Of a stretch of DNA of 51,595 bases, positions 6,857 to 15,370 are shown piece by piece. Each line of letters opens with the position of its first letter. The first letter of the stretch is position 1. The stretch comes from Nocardia sp. CNY236 (GTDB lineage: Bacteria > Actinomycetota > Actinomycetes > Mycobacteriales > Mycobacteriaceae), in assembly GCF_000482385.1 (NCBI RefSeq), contig NZ_AXVD01000037.1:1-51595 (forward strand). The letters run 5' to 3'. Made by a program: the position numbers and the translations under genes. The notes below the pieces were generated by a model. It ran no database searches. It was not told the DNA's origin and worked only from the letters and a program-made list of their open reading frames with translations.

Positions 6857-9364
6857 TCATGTCGCCGCCGTACGCCCTTCTGATACCGCTCCTCGATACT
6901 TGTCGATATCATCAACCAGCTCATCGCCGCCATATCCTTCGAGGACTGAGACGAGACTGTCAGTCAACCTGCCACCACTGGAATATGCCCCGTCGGACAA
7001 CTGGTCATAACTGAGCAGTTTTCCCTCGGAGTCGAACAGTCCCGCAAAATCGCCGTCATGAGGTATCGGACCTCGGAGCATCTCAAGATTCTGGGCCATT
7101 TGATACCAACGGCGAGGATCGATGACGCTGGGTGATCCGCTGGCGTTCGGGTCCGCGCTGTCAGGGGCGTAGTAGACGCCGACGACGGCGTTTTTCACAT
7201 AGGTGTTGGTAATATCGATGGCTGGGCTGGCCAGGTTGCTGGCCATATCTCCGACTGCCGGACCGATCACTGGCGTGTACTTGATTCCTGTGGTCAGGAC
7301 ACCTTTTATGGCATCGTATGCCGCACTCTTATCGGCATATGATTGTTTGGCATCGCTCATTTGGTCGGCAGATCTATCGTCCATTTCGATGGTTAGCCCA
7401 CTGTCCACTAACCCTTCGAGGACTCCAACACTTTCGGCGAGGCTGCGCCGGGGTCCGTGTTCACCGTTCAGTGCCGAGTCGAGCCAGGCCGACTGGAGTT
7501 CGGACGCGGAAGTAAGGGCCTGCGCATTCCAGTAGGCAGCCACATCCTTGTCGGTATCCATGACCGCGAACACATTCTTCGCGTTCGTGAAATCCTGATC
7601 CCGCTTCGAGAAGTCGTCACCGAATCCCTGGGTTAATGGAGTATCGTCGTCTGGCACTGCGGCCATGTCGGGAATGTACGGGGTCAGGGATTCGGCCATG
7701 CCTTGCAAGAGAGCGGGGTTGCGTTGCCCGAGGGACTCGGTGTATTCGCCGTCGAGGTTGAGCAAGTGGTCCCTGTTACCGGCGATGTAGTCGGCGACCT
7801 CGCGCGCGGCGTGCCCGGCACGTTCGGCAGTCTCGGCATCAGGCGAGGTTGCGTCGTCACTGATCCAGGCGAACATTCCAGCGGCGGCTTGGCCATCATC
7901 ATTCCACTCGTGCTCGAGCATGGGCGCGATAGTGGTGTCGAAGTCGTAGTCTTCGTTGAATTTTTGCCCGGGTTCGCCTTTGCCGAAGAGTTCGTCACCG
8001 CCCTCTCCGCTGATCAGTGCCCAGTTGGAGGTGTTGTTGCGAGTTCCGACGTCGAGCAAGTCGCGAGCAGCCTGCTCAGCGCGGCTGTCGATGATGTTGC
8101 GTTCGTTGGGGTTGACCGCGCTGCGGTACTCGCCGCTGTCGATGAGTGCGGTCTGATGGGCGGCCTGACGGGACAACTCCAGACCTAGGCGGTCGCCGGG
8201 CTGGTAGCCGTCGCCCGAGGAATTCAGGAAGTCGCCGAAGCGGTTCATGTCCCGGACGTATTCCTTGTAGGAGCCGGCCTGATTGCGGGAGTCCCAGGCG
8301 TTGTTGCGGTAGTCGTCGGGTAGCCGTGTGGTGTTGGCATCCGGGGAATCGGCACCGAGGTCTGGTCGGGTGCCGATGAGTTCTTTGACCTCGGGGCTCA
8401 GGTTATTCCAACCACCACGGTCGTCTTTGCCTGCACGATAGTCACGGCCGACGACCTGTTCGTTGGAGACGGTGAGTAGCCCATTGGCCAGACTCTCCCG
8501 CAATCGCGTGGACGTGGGGGTGTTGTCGTTGCGGAGCTGTTCGGATACGCCGATCAAGCCATCGCGGCCGGCTTTGTCGTAGAGCTCGGTGAGGTAGCTC
8601 ATGGTGGATGCGGGGATGGTGACCTCTTCCCCGCGTTCGATGGCTGCAAGCTGGGTTTCAGTCAAGCCAGCAGCGGCGACGTTGGCGGCGATGCGGGCGA
8701 TTTCCTCATCAGACAACTTGCCGTCGGCGATGGTTTCGCCATCCTCGCGGCCTTGCTCGGCGGTGAGCCCGGCGTCGACCTCGACCCTAGCGGAGTCGAT
8801 ACCGTTGCCCAGGAGGTCTCCCCGACCTCGGATCTCACCGGATGCCTCGGTGATCGCGTCGGCAGCCTCGGTGACGGCGTGAGAGAAGGAGTGGTAGGCG
8901 GAGTTGATCGCGTCTTGCCGTGCGGAGGCCTCGACCATGACCGCAGCACGCACATCCTCGGTGATCCGTCCGGCCGCACGGTAGTCGGCGGTCACGATCC
9001 ATTCGTCGGACACGGTGAATACGACATCGTTCCCGTCGATCTCGAAATGCGCCTTGGCGTCGGCGACTCGATCGAGCAAGGTGGTGCGTTCCGCGGTGAT
9101 CCGGTCGCCGGCGGAACGGACCGCGGCGGCGAGGTCGGCGACCTCGGCATCCAGGCGCAGGCCCTGGCCGTGTTCCTCCTCGATGCGGTCATACGCGGCG
9201 TCATGGGCAGCCCCGGCCCAAGAGCCGTGGAGGTCGGTGAAGTGGATCCGCATCCGGCCGAGTTCATGGGCGTAGGCGAGAGTGTTCGCATCAAGGACGT
9301 CAGCCCACTCACCGAGCTTCCAGGTCTGCCACTTCTGAACCTGCGGCAGAGTGACCATGAGCAT
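6857..9364 (-). CDS. Large WXG100-domain / TPR-repeat-region ESX-associated protein
   Basis: An 835-residue protein. Residues 1 to about 110 form a WXG100-like hairpin with WAG in LHGSWAGAAHD. A further helical region runs to about residue 200. The rest is an acidic, mostly helical domain with PEVKELIGTRPDLG and a later small-residue stretch (IKYTPVIGPAVGDMASNLA, about residues 710-730). It matches what I recall of the mycobacterial TPR-repeat-region proteins (Rv2082, Rv3899c, Rv0029 types), which also sit beside EspC-like genes. It is probably exported by, or works with, an ESX system. Whether the C-terminus is an effector is unknown. It starts one base after the stop of the EspC-like gene (ATG 9364; ATG 9358 is possible), so the two are coupled. 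Confidence 0.7.
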   Translation of the reverse strand: MLMVTLPQVQKWQTWKLGEWADVLDANTLAYAHELGRMRIHFTDLHGSWAGAAHDAAYDRIEEEHGQGLRLDAEVADLAAAVRSAGDRITAERTTLLDRVADAKAHFEIDGNDVVFTVSDEWIVTADYRAAGRITEDVRAAVMVEASARQDAINSAYHSFSHAVTEAADAITEASGEIRGRGDLLGNGIDSARVEVDAGLTAEQGREDGETIADGKLSDEEIARIAANVAAAGLTETQLAAIERGEEVTIPASTMSYLTELYDKAGRDGLIGVSEQLRNDNTPTSTRLRESLANGLLTVSNEQVVGRDYRAGKDDRGGWNNLSPEVKELIGTRPDLGADSPDANTTRLPDDYRNNAWDSRNQAGSYKEYVRDMNRFGDFLNSSGDGYQPGDRLGLELSRQAAHQTALIDSGEYRSAVNPNERNIIDSRAEQAARDLLDVGTRNNTSNWALISGEGGDELFGKGEPGQKFNEDYDFDTTIAPMLEHEWNDDGQAAAGMFAWISDDATSPDAETAERAGHAAREVADYIAGNRDHLLNLDGEYTESLGQRNPALLQGMAESLTPYIPDMAAVPDDDTPLTQGFGDDFSKRDQDFTNAKNVFAVMDTDKDVAAYWNAQALTSASELQSAWLDSALNGEHGPRRSLAESVGVLEGLVDSGLTIEMDDRSADQMSDAKQSYADKSAAYDAIKGVLTTGIKYTPVIGPAVGDMASNLASPAIDITNTYVKNAVVGVYYAPDSADPNASGSPSVIDPRRWYQMAQNLEMLRGPIPHDGDFAGLFDSEGKLLSYDQLSDGAYSSGGRLTDSLVSVLEGYGGDELVDDIDKYRGAVSEGRTAAT

Positions 9365-9365
9365 G

Positions 9366-9674
9366 TCAATGGCCTTTCGGGAGCTGGAAGGCCATAGTGT
9401 CGAGTTGGGTCTTGAAGTCGGCGTCGGTGGCCTCGACGTCGTCGGCGCAGCGGGTAGTCAGCGTAGCGATCTGCCGAATCCGGTCGGCGACCCGCAGCCA
9501 CGCGCCTTCGGTGTATTCGCCGGCGGTCAGGCACACAGCGGAGACAGGGCAGCCCGGCAGTGCCGCGGCAAGTCCCGAGGCAGCAGTACGAACATCGAGA
9601 GCATCGATCTGCTTGCCTACATCATCGAGCGTGCCGGCCAGATTGTGCATCTGCGAAATATCGGCGGACAGCAT
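9366..9674 (-). CDS. EspC-like ESX secretion-associated protein
   Basis: A protein of 102 residues beginning MLSADISQMHNLAGTLDDVG, with a central break at LPGCPVSAVC and a second helix starting TEGAWLRVADRIRQIA. This is the pattern of the EspC family (PF10824, small secreted ESX partners in mycobacteria), with the conserved alanine/leucine heptads and GAWLR. ATG 9674 has AGGGGG six bases upstream; GTG 9680 overlaps that site and is less likely. Its stop is one base from the start of the large TPR-region gene, a conserved pairing in mycobacteria as I recall. The two probably form a heterodimer for export. Confidence 0.75.
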   Translation of the reverse strand: MLSADISQMHNLAGTLDDVGKQIDALDVRTAASGLAAALPGCPVSAVCLTAGEYTEGAWLRVADRIRQIATLTTRCADDVEATDADFKTQLDTMAFQLPKGH

Positions 9675-9893
9675 CCGCACCCCCCTGTCGTCATGATCAC
9701 TTGGCTTTCCAGGATGATAGCGAGCCCGACCCCACCATCGCCACATTCTGCGCGGTGGCGGTGATCCGGAGCGCTTGGAGATCCCCTGCTGCGTGAGTAG
9801 GATTCCTCGGCAGACGAAGGGGGCATTCGACATGTACGACCGGGGCCACGACCATTCGATCGGCGCGGTGCTCATGGTGGCGGGGAGGATTCG
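9675..9893. promoter_or_regulatory. Divergent intergenic region between two ESX operons
   Basis: The EspC-like operon starts leftward at 9674 and the PPE-like gene rightward at 9894, so both promoters lie in these 219 bases. No clear -35/-10 pair stands out. A 21-codon open frame (9832-9897, MYDRGHDHSIGAVLMVAGRIR) has a purine-rich site upstream (GAAGGGGG) and overlaps the PPE-like start by four bases. It could be a leader peptide or chance. Confidence 0.4.
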
Positions 9894-9897
9894 ATGA
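9832..9897 (+). CDS. Possible 21-residue leader peptide
   Basis: ATG 9832 lies nine bases after GAAGGGGG and the stop overlaps the next start (ATGA), the arrangement of a translationally coupled leader. The peptide has no recognisable motif. The coding evidence is only its ribosome site and the overlap. Confidence 0.25.
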   Translation: MYDRGHDHSIGAVLMVAGRIR

Positions 9898-11654
9898 CAG
9901 AGCGGCCGATCCTGTCAGGAGACGCCGCCGGACAGCGCGTCGCCGTGTCGGGGCAGCAACTGTCCCGCCACGATGCCGAGCTGATCAGCGGAGGTGTCGA
10001 CGAGCCCTATGTGAACGATCCAGAAGCACCGCCGGAGACCATGACTCACCAGGACATCTGGAATTCAGCCCAAGAACTGGACCGAGCGCAGTCGGCGTTG
10101 TGGAACGCGTGCGTCTCTTGGGCGAACTCATCGATCTCGGTGACCGGCCTGTTCCAGCTGACCCGCATCGGAATACACAATGTCATGCAAGACCGGTGGG
10201 TAGGCGCCGCCGGACAAGCCGCCCTGGAAGCGACGCGCGCGTTCACCCAGAGCGGGGAACGCATGGGCGATGTGGGGAAGTCGGTGGCGATGCGCCTCGA
10301 CCAAATCTACTACGCCACACAAGCCTTCGTCGCAGCTGTTCCCGAGCCTGTACATCCCGCGCCACCGGATCCAGACAACCCTGATGAATCCGTACTGCCC
10401 GGGTTGACCAACGGCGCCAAGGACCGTGCCGACTTCCAAGCTGCCGCCCGAGCTCGAGATCAAGCGATCGCCGCCGTGCGGACTACCTATCTCCCTGCTG
10501 TACCGACCTCCGGAAACGATGTTCCTGCCTTTGCACCGCCCCCGGAAACCGGTGCCGAAGCTCCCGTCATCACCAGCCCAGCAGCCTCGAGCACTCAATC
10601 GACATCGAACGAAGAACAAGGGGCAGTCGCGGACCGGGGACCGGAAGACGGATCATCGAACGACAACGGGCCACCATCCGACACGCAAGCCGCGGCAACA
10701 ACAAGCACAGCCTCGACCGCGCAATCCGCGATGTCCACATCGCAGACCACCGCACCAGCCTCGACCGGCTCGGGCGCAAACCCTTCGGCCACGGCAGGCC
10801 AACCCACCGGAACACCACTGACCAGCACCGGGGCACCAGCTGGTGATCAAAACGCCAGAACCGAGGTTCGCGGAGCAGGAGGCGGTTCGGCCACTACTCC
10901 TGGCCCGCACAGACCGGTCCCCGGCTCGACCCCGGGTATCGGGCGAGTCGGCGGTCAACCCACTGCACTACGTCCGACTTCTCCAACTCTAGGAACACCA
11001 GCCACCTCTGCGGGGGCCTCAGCATCCAAGACCACAGCAAGCGGAGCAGGGCGACCAGTGGGACCAATGGCGCCCGGTAACGCACGCCGCAACGACGACA
11101 CCGAACGCACCTCAGGTGTCCCCGACTACCTCAAACGCCAGCAGCCTGACCTCCTCGACCACCGCACCGTGGTATCACCGGTGGTCGGCGCGGACGACCA
11201 GCCGACCCCGACCACCACGACGAACATTCAGGCTGCACCTCCACTCGTGACGCCCCGCAACGCACTCCGGAATCTATTCTCCGAACCGGTCACCACCCCC
11301 GCACATGACAACAGCCCTCCCGACAACAGGACACCCGCCGCTCAAATAGACCAGGCTGCAAGGCATCAGGAGTCAGTATCACCAACCGGCGGTGAACGCG
11401 ATACATCGCCCGCTGAGGGAAACCATCCGAATACTGGTGGTGTCGAACAAATCAGACCGGCCGCTAGGACCCACGGCGCGCCGGAACAGAATCCGCCAGC
11501 AACCGATCGGCCGTCCGTCGGCGTAGACACTGGGACTTCAACCCCGTCCGAGGCCGAACCGGCAGCATTCACCTTCTCCGGAGCCGGCCCCTGGGGCGCC
11601 AGCCCCGGTGGTACCGGACCGCGTCCGGACGATGCGCCCGAAGGGAACCGGTGA
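9894..11654 (+). CDS. PPE/WXG-like ESX substrate with long disordered tail
   Basis: A 586-residue protein. The first 180 residues are a helical domain rich in Trp and Ala, with a helical hairpin turn RWVGAAGQAA (a WXG motif). About 400 residues follow that are very rich in Pro, Thr, Ser and Ala with almost no hydrophobic core, and the C-terminus is FSGAGPWGASPGG-like. It has no signal peptide. The gene overlaps espG by four bases (GTGA). EspG chaperones bind the helical domain of PPE-type substrates in mycobacteria, so this protein is most likely the EspG client and an ESX-exported, surface or cell-wall protein. Naming it PPE is cautious because the N-terminal Pro-Pro-Glu is only weakly matched (APPET). 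Confidence 0.65.
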   Translation: MTERPILSGDAAGQRVAVSGQQLSRHDAELISGGVDEPYVNDPEAPPETMTHQDIWNSAQELDRAQSALWNACVSWANSSISVTGLFQLTRIGIHNVMQDRWVGAAGQAALEATRAFTQSGERMGDVGKSVAMRLDQIYYATQAFVAAVPEPVHPAPPDPDNPDESVLPGLTNGAKDRADFQAAARARDQAIAAVRTTYLPAVPTSGNDVPAFAPPPETGAEAPVITSPAASSTQSTSNEEQGAVADRGPEDGSSNDNGPPSDTQAAATTSTASTAQSAMSTSQTTAPASTGSGANPSATAGQPTGTPLTSTGAPAGDQNARTEVRGAGGGSATTPGPHRPVPGSTPGIGRVGGQPTALRPTSPTLGTPATSAGASASKTTASGAGRPVGPMAPGNARRNDDTERTSGVPDYLKRQQPDLLDHRTVVSPVVGADDQPTPTTTTNIQAAPPLVTPRNALRNLFSEPVTTPAHDNSPPDNRTPAAQIDQAARHQESVSPTGGERDTSPAEGNHPNTGGVEQIRPAARTHGAPEQNPPATDRPSVGVDTGTSTPSEAEPAAFTFSGAGPWGASPGGTGPRPDDAPEGNR

Positions 11655-12409
11655 AGACTCGCAAACGATTCGCATTCACTGCCGACGAATTCTCTTGGGT
11701 TTGGGCCGAAACCGGCCTTCCCTACCCCGAACCGGTCAGTATCCGTGAAACACCCACCACTCCAACCGAGTACGCCATTCAACGCACCCGGATAGCTGAC
11801 ACCTATCCACACCACGGCGACCCAGACCTGTCCGGTCCTCTGAGAGTTCTCGCCAACCCTGACGTGCGGATCCTGGCTACCGGAATCGATCACCTCACCA
11901 ACCACCGAATCCGCTGCCAAGCCGCAGCGATAGGCGAACTCGGTGTAATCCTTCACCAATCACCTGGTAGAACACCCGAATTCGGTGGTGACATCCGTAT
12001 CGTCGTCACCCGCCGCAGCCATCTGGCTCGCTATGTCGCCGCCACGCTCCCCGAAGCGGCGCCTGGTAGCGCGGGTCCCATGACCGAATACACAGCACGA
12101 GTTCGCGGCGATGCCGAGCCCATAACCCGTATGGTGGCCCTCGACGGCCGCATCCCCGAAGACCAACGCATCCGAACCCTGCTACGTGCCCCACGTACTG
12201 CCGAAGGGCACCTCTGCATTGAACAATTCCTCCACGACCGCCGGCCTCCGCGTCCGGTCTACCTCAACTGGATCACCGTCGACCCCGCGCACCACGAGGG
12301 CGGCCGCTACCTCATCGACGTTTCCTACGACACCACCGTCACACCGGCTACCGACGACATCATCGCTGCCGAAATTACCTGCCGCGCCGAACTCGCCGAT
12401 CTGGCCTAA
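11651..12409 (+). CDS. EspG-family ESX substrate chaperone
   Basis: A 252-residue protein opening FAFTADEFSWVWAETGLPYPEP, the signature start of EspG (PF14011). The EFxWxW segment is followed by long alternating strands and helices. EspG proteins are cytosolic and hold PE/PPE heterodimers in soluble form before they reach the ESX membrane complex. Coupling to the upstream PPE-like gene (four-base overlap, GTG start) makes that product the likely client. No EccB-E, MycP or EccA gene is present in the window, so this chaperone must hand its client to an ESX system encoded elsewhere. Confidence 0.85.
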   Translation: MKTRKRFAFTADEFSWVWAETGLPYPEPVSIRETPTTPTEYAIQRTRIADTYPHHGDPDLSGPLRVLANPDVRILATGIDHLTNHRIRCQAAAIGELGVILHQSPGRTPEFGGDIRIVVTRRSHLARYVAATLPEAAPGSAGPMTEYTARVRGDAEPITRMVALDGRIPEDQRIRTLLRAPRTAEGHLCIEQFLHDRRPPRPVYLNWITVDPAHHEGGRYLIDVSYDTTVTPATDDIIAAEITCRAELADLA

Positions 12410-12445
12410 CCCGCTGGTACTCAGGTCGGTCCAGATTACGGCTCT

Positions 12446-12471
12446 GTCCCATATTCGGCGGTAGCGAATCA
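12446..12471. repeat. Right copy of 26-bp inverted repeat
   Basis: The reverse complement of 5083-5108 with one mismatch, again holding ATTCG-N7-CGAAT. It lies 36 bp after the espG stop. The two copies bracket all seven ESX-type genes of the left cargo block and nothing else. Confidence 0.6.
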
Positions 12472-12636
12472 GGCAGGGGGTACCCTGTGATGCGGTGGAT
12501 ACCGGATCGCAGGCAAGATCTCGGACAGACCCTGCAGAGCGGAACTGCTCACCGGTACGAACGCCGATTCGGCATACTGGCGACCAGGACCCATCGCGCC
12601 ACTGCACCCATCCCTGTGGCTCATCGTCCGGGGCGA

Positions 12637-12783
12637 TCATCGGACGTACCGCTCGACGCGCTGGTCGGGCACGATCACACCCGCAGCGACAAGCGTCCCG
12701 TAGGCGTCGCGCTTGTCCGGGCAGTCACCGACGCTGCATGGGTAGTGGTATCGCATGACCTGATGGGCGATGTCGACCGTCAT
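12637..12783 (-). CDS. 48-residue cysteine-containing small protein
   Basis: ATG 12783 overlaps the stop of the preceding tiny gene (ATGA). The protein MTVDIAHQVMRYHYPCSVGD... has a compact CSVGDC pair of cysteines and a hydrophobic second half (GTLVAAGVIVPD). Nothing in it is recognised. The overlap and the strong ribosome site of the upstream partner support expression. The CxxxxC spacing could hold a metal or a disulfide. Confidence 0.45.
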   Translation of the reverse strand: MTVDIAHQVMRYHYPCSVGDCPDKRDAYGTLVAAGVIVPDQRVERYVR

Positions 12784-12905
12784 CCGGTCGGTGACCGGCT
12801 CTTGCGGTGGGTCTGCCTTGGCGATGACCGCCGTAGCGCGTACACGATAATGAGCAGTACGGCGACCCCGCCGGTAACAACGAGCACCGATACGTGATCC
12901 GTCAT
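12780..12905 (-). CDS. 41-residue single-pass membrane protein
   Basis: ATG 12905 has AGGGGA seven bases upstream. The protein has one clear membrane span (residues 5-24, VSVLVVTGGVAVLLIIVYAL) and a short basic tail (RRSSPRQTHRKSR), so the C-terminus should face the cytoplasm. Its stop overlaps the next start by four bases. The hydrophobic stretch and coupling argue for a real gene. The function is unknown. Confidence 0.5.
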   Translation of the reverse strand: MTDHVSVLVVTGGVAVLLIIVYALRRSSPRQTHRKSRSPTG

Positions 12906-13121
12906 CGAAATCCCCTGCGACGTTGGATGAGTGGGCACTCACCCGGCGCCGGGGTGGTGTCACCCATCTGGCAGGTCTATTGGCCGGTAGGTGTGCCGCG
13001 TTGGGGTACGGCGTCATCCCGGCGCCGGGGTGTACTCACGGTCGCATCGGGAATGGCGGGCTGGCTGTGTCCGCTTACGGTCGTGTCACCCTGAAGGGAC
13101 ACAAGAATCGCTTGGGACGGG

Positions 13122-14294
13122 TCAGTATTCGAGGCGTATCGCGTCAGCGAGCTCGCGCATGTCGTCGGTGAGGGTGCGGCGACCGGTGATGATCTTGCCA
13201 AGGGTGTCGCGCGCGTACCGCTGTTGCGGAAGCCACTCCGGCGCTATGTCACGCACTTCGGCCAAGACCGTCATAGCCTCGGCGTACTGCCGCAGCGCGG
13301 TGTGTGCGGCGGCGACATCGAGCCGGTGTCGCAGTCGTGACGCGGCCTTGGGCGCGGTCAGCCCCGGGGGCAGGGACCTGGCTATCGCGAGAGTTCGCTC
13401 CGGGTGGCCGGCGATGACCGCGCACTCTCCGGCGACCTGCGCACACGTGACTGGGCCGAATGTGCGATTCGGGTTGGAATCACACAGCGTTTCGCGCCCG
13501 ATGCGCTCGGCCGCGGCGCGGGCGAGACTCAGCGCATCCTCGGTCGCACCGGGCGCGGCGTCCCGCACGCTCGCATTGGCCACATACAGCCACAACTTTC
13601 CCCACAGTGCCAACTGGGACGATGTCGCCCTACTCAGCCGAGGTTCAATATCATCGGCCCAGCGCACAGCCAACTGGCGGGCGTTGTAGAGCTGCCCCTG
13701 CCGCAGATGTGACCAGACCAGCCCGATCACCGCCGAGGCAGCGCTACCACGGTCTGGCGCCTGATCAATCGCGCGCGCCAGAACCTCAGCAGCGGTATCG
13801 AATTGGCGATTGTGGATCAGCATGGACCCTGTGAGGCCGAGAATTTGCGCCCGGATCACCCGGCCCCCACTATCATCAAGAACCTCGGCGTCACGGATCA
13901 GATCCGGCAGATACTCGGCTATCCGCCGGTATGAGTGACCGGCGGCCAGTAAACGCAGCCCAGCGAATGCCCCGCGCACCCCGTCAATGGTCGGTGCCTC
14001 AGCGGGCTGCTCACCAGCCCCAGCCAGTGCCCGCCGCACCGGCGCCCACAGCTGCGCCGTACTGGGATCGGCCCACTCGGTGTCACTACCCCCTGAACCT
14101 TGCAGGGCAAATGTATGCACCCCGAGCGCGACAGCAAGCGTGCGTAGCGTCTCCAGCCGGCAACTCGAGCGCATACCCTGCTCGAGCTGTTTGATGAGCG
14201 AGACCGATATCCCGCTCACCTCAGCAAGATCCCGCTGCGTCAACCCACGCCGCTTGCGTACCGACGCGAGGCGCTCCCCGAGATCCGCAGCCAT
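13122..14294 (-). CDS. XRE-family transcriptional regulator with TPR-like domain
   Basis: A 390-residue protein. Residues 5 to about 60 are a helix-turn-helix of the Cro/C1 type (LGERLASVRKRRGLTQRDLAEVSGISVSLIKQLEQG, here split by description only). The remaining part is a helical, Ala/Leu-rich repeat region of TPR type. Such regulators are frequent in Nocardia and Streptomyces and bind operators near themselves. ATG 14294 starts without a Shine-Dalgarno. TACTCT (TANNNT form) ends six bases upstream, which fits a leaderless transcript. Upstream in-frame starts give a sequence unlike the family. It is a candidate for the protein that reads the ATTCG-N7-CGAAT sites, though this is unproven. Confidence 0.8.
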   Translation of the reverse strand: MAADLGERLASVRKRRGLTQRDLAEVSGISVSLIKQLEQGMRSSCRLETLRTLAVALGVHTFALQGSGGSDTEWADPSTAQLWAPVRRALAGAGEQPAEAPTIDGVRGAFAGLRLLAAGHSYRRIAEYLPDLIRDAEVLDDSGGRVIRAQILGLTGSMLIHNRQFDTAAEVLARAIDQAPDRGSAASAVIGLVWSHLRQGQLYNARQLAVRWADDIEPRLSRATSSQLALWGKLWLYVANASVRDAAPGATEDALSLARAAAERIGRETLCDSNPNRTFGPVTCAQVAGECAVIAGHPERTLAIARSLPPGLTAPKAASRLRHRLDVAAAHTALRQYAEAMTVLAEVRDIAPEWLPQQRYARDTLGKIITGRRTLTDDMRELADAIRLEY

Positions 14295-14408
14295 ACCACG
14301 AGAGTACGGCCCACCGGCCGCCGACATCATGTAGATGCACCCGATTCGACACCGTTTCGGCACCCTGGCCGACAGCTGGAACGTGACGCGCGTGCAGCGC
14401 GGGGGTAG

Positions 14409-14807
14409 TCAGAGGTTGTTGGTGGTGGCCCGGAGAGCGGCGGCCCGCTCCTCGTCGATCAACTCCAGCTTCCCGATCGCGGCGGCGAATGTGTCGTGCT
14501 GCAACCAAGCAATTTCGATGTGCTCCTGCAACCGGCTCACAGCATTGTCGTCGGGATTGCTACCGCCGCCTACTGCTTTGTGTTCGAACTTGGTCCGGAG
14601 CGCGATTGCCGATGGCAGGCTGCCCCAGCCCGAGAGTTTTCCGAGGCGTCGGGCCTCGATCAGTAGTTGGTCCAGCCGTTCGGCATACTTCTTGGCTGCG
14701 GCACGCAGTGCTTCGCCGAGTTCAAGTTCCATGCGCAATTCGCCGGCTGTAGCCTGCTGTGCCAGGTTCGTCCAGTAGGCGTGCTGGTCCTCGATTTTCG
14801 GTGCCAT
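14409..14807 (-). CDS. Small helical ESX-associated protein (second copy type)
   Basis: A 132-residue protein made of long helices rich in Glu, Ala and Leu (AGELRMELELGEAL, KYAERLDQLLIEARRLGKL), ending LRATTNNL. ATG 14807 follows GGGGGAACA. It stands 11 bp behind the DUF3558 lipoprotein gene in the same operon, here with the lipoprotein first. The combination repeats that at 5193-6166, although the two helical proteins are not clearly alike in sequence. Its function is unknown. It may be a substrate or partner of the lipoprotein. Confidence 0.6.
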   Translation of the reverse strand: MAPKIEDQHAYWTNLAQQATAGELRMELELGEALRAAAKKYAERLDQLLIEARRLGKLSGWGSLPSAIALRTKFEHKAVGGGSNPDDNAVSRLQEHIEIAWLQHDTFAAAIGKLELIDEERAAALRATTNNL

Positions 14808-14818
14808 TGTTCCCCCGG

Positions 14819-15370
14819 TTACTTCGGTAGATGCGGTTCCAGGCTCTCGGCGTAGCGAGTGATGATCTCGCACGGGTCGTCGATGTCAGGCCCATACCGG
14901 AGCGTCTGGCGCGTGTCGAGCATGAACATGCCCTGCTCTGCCTCGAACGACAGCCAACATCCTGGGTCGCCCCGCTCCTGGGAGTAGTGCCCACGGCGGC
15001 CGTTGACCGTGGTCTCCCGGAGGATGGTTACGCTCTCCTTGTTGCGTTCCTCCTCGAGCGTGTGAGAGGTAGACCAAACGCCAACCCTGTAGTTGGGTGG
15101 CCCGTATCGGTCATCCAGCGGGTCCCAGCTGCAGACGCGGAAGCTCGAGACGCCGGTCGGCGCATCGGTGAACACGCTCTTGGTGGCCGGATCCAGCCCG
15201 GCGCCCACGAGTACGTCGTCGGCAATGCCGGGGTCGCGGCAGACGTTGTAGACGATAATCTCGTCGATATTCCGCGTAGTCGGTTGCGCCGTCCCAGATG
15301 TGGAGTCACCGCACGCGGTAAGGCCCGCTACTGCCAGCCCGGCCGCCACGATCGCCGCGACGCGCTTCAT
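14819..15370 (-). CDS. DUF3558 lipoprotein
   Basis: A 183-residue protein with a textbook lipoprotein signal (MKRVAAIVAAGLAVAGLTAC, Cys20), a short Ser/Thr linker and the DUF3558 cysteine pattern (YNVCRDPG, RVCSWDP, PGCWLSFE, DDPCEII). It is membrane-anchored on the outer face. The family is widespread in mycobacteria and Nocardia without a known biochemical role. It is the first gene of a two-gene minus-strand operon near the right end of the element. It is more typical of DUF3558 than the copy at 5567-6166. Confidence 0.85.
   Translation of the reverse strand: MKRVAAIVAAGLAVAGLTACGDSTSGTAQPTTRNIDEIIVYNVCRDPGIADDVLVGAGLDPATKSVFTDAPTGVSSFRVCSWDPLDDRYGPPNYRVGVWSTSHTLEEERNKESVTILRETTVNGRRGHYSQERGDPGCWLSFEAEQGMFMLDTRQTLRYGPDIDDPCEIITRYAESLEPHLPK

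Noticed and set aside
12923..13171. An 82-codon plus-strand frame between the micro-operon and the XRE gene
   Set aside because: It would begin with TTG without a ribosome site and runs into the regulator's 3' end on the other strand. Coding is not convincing.
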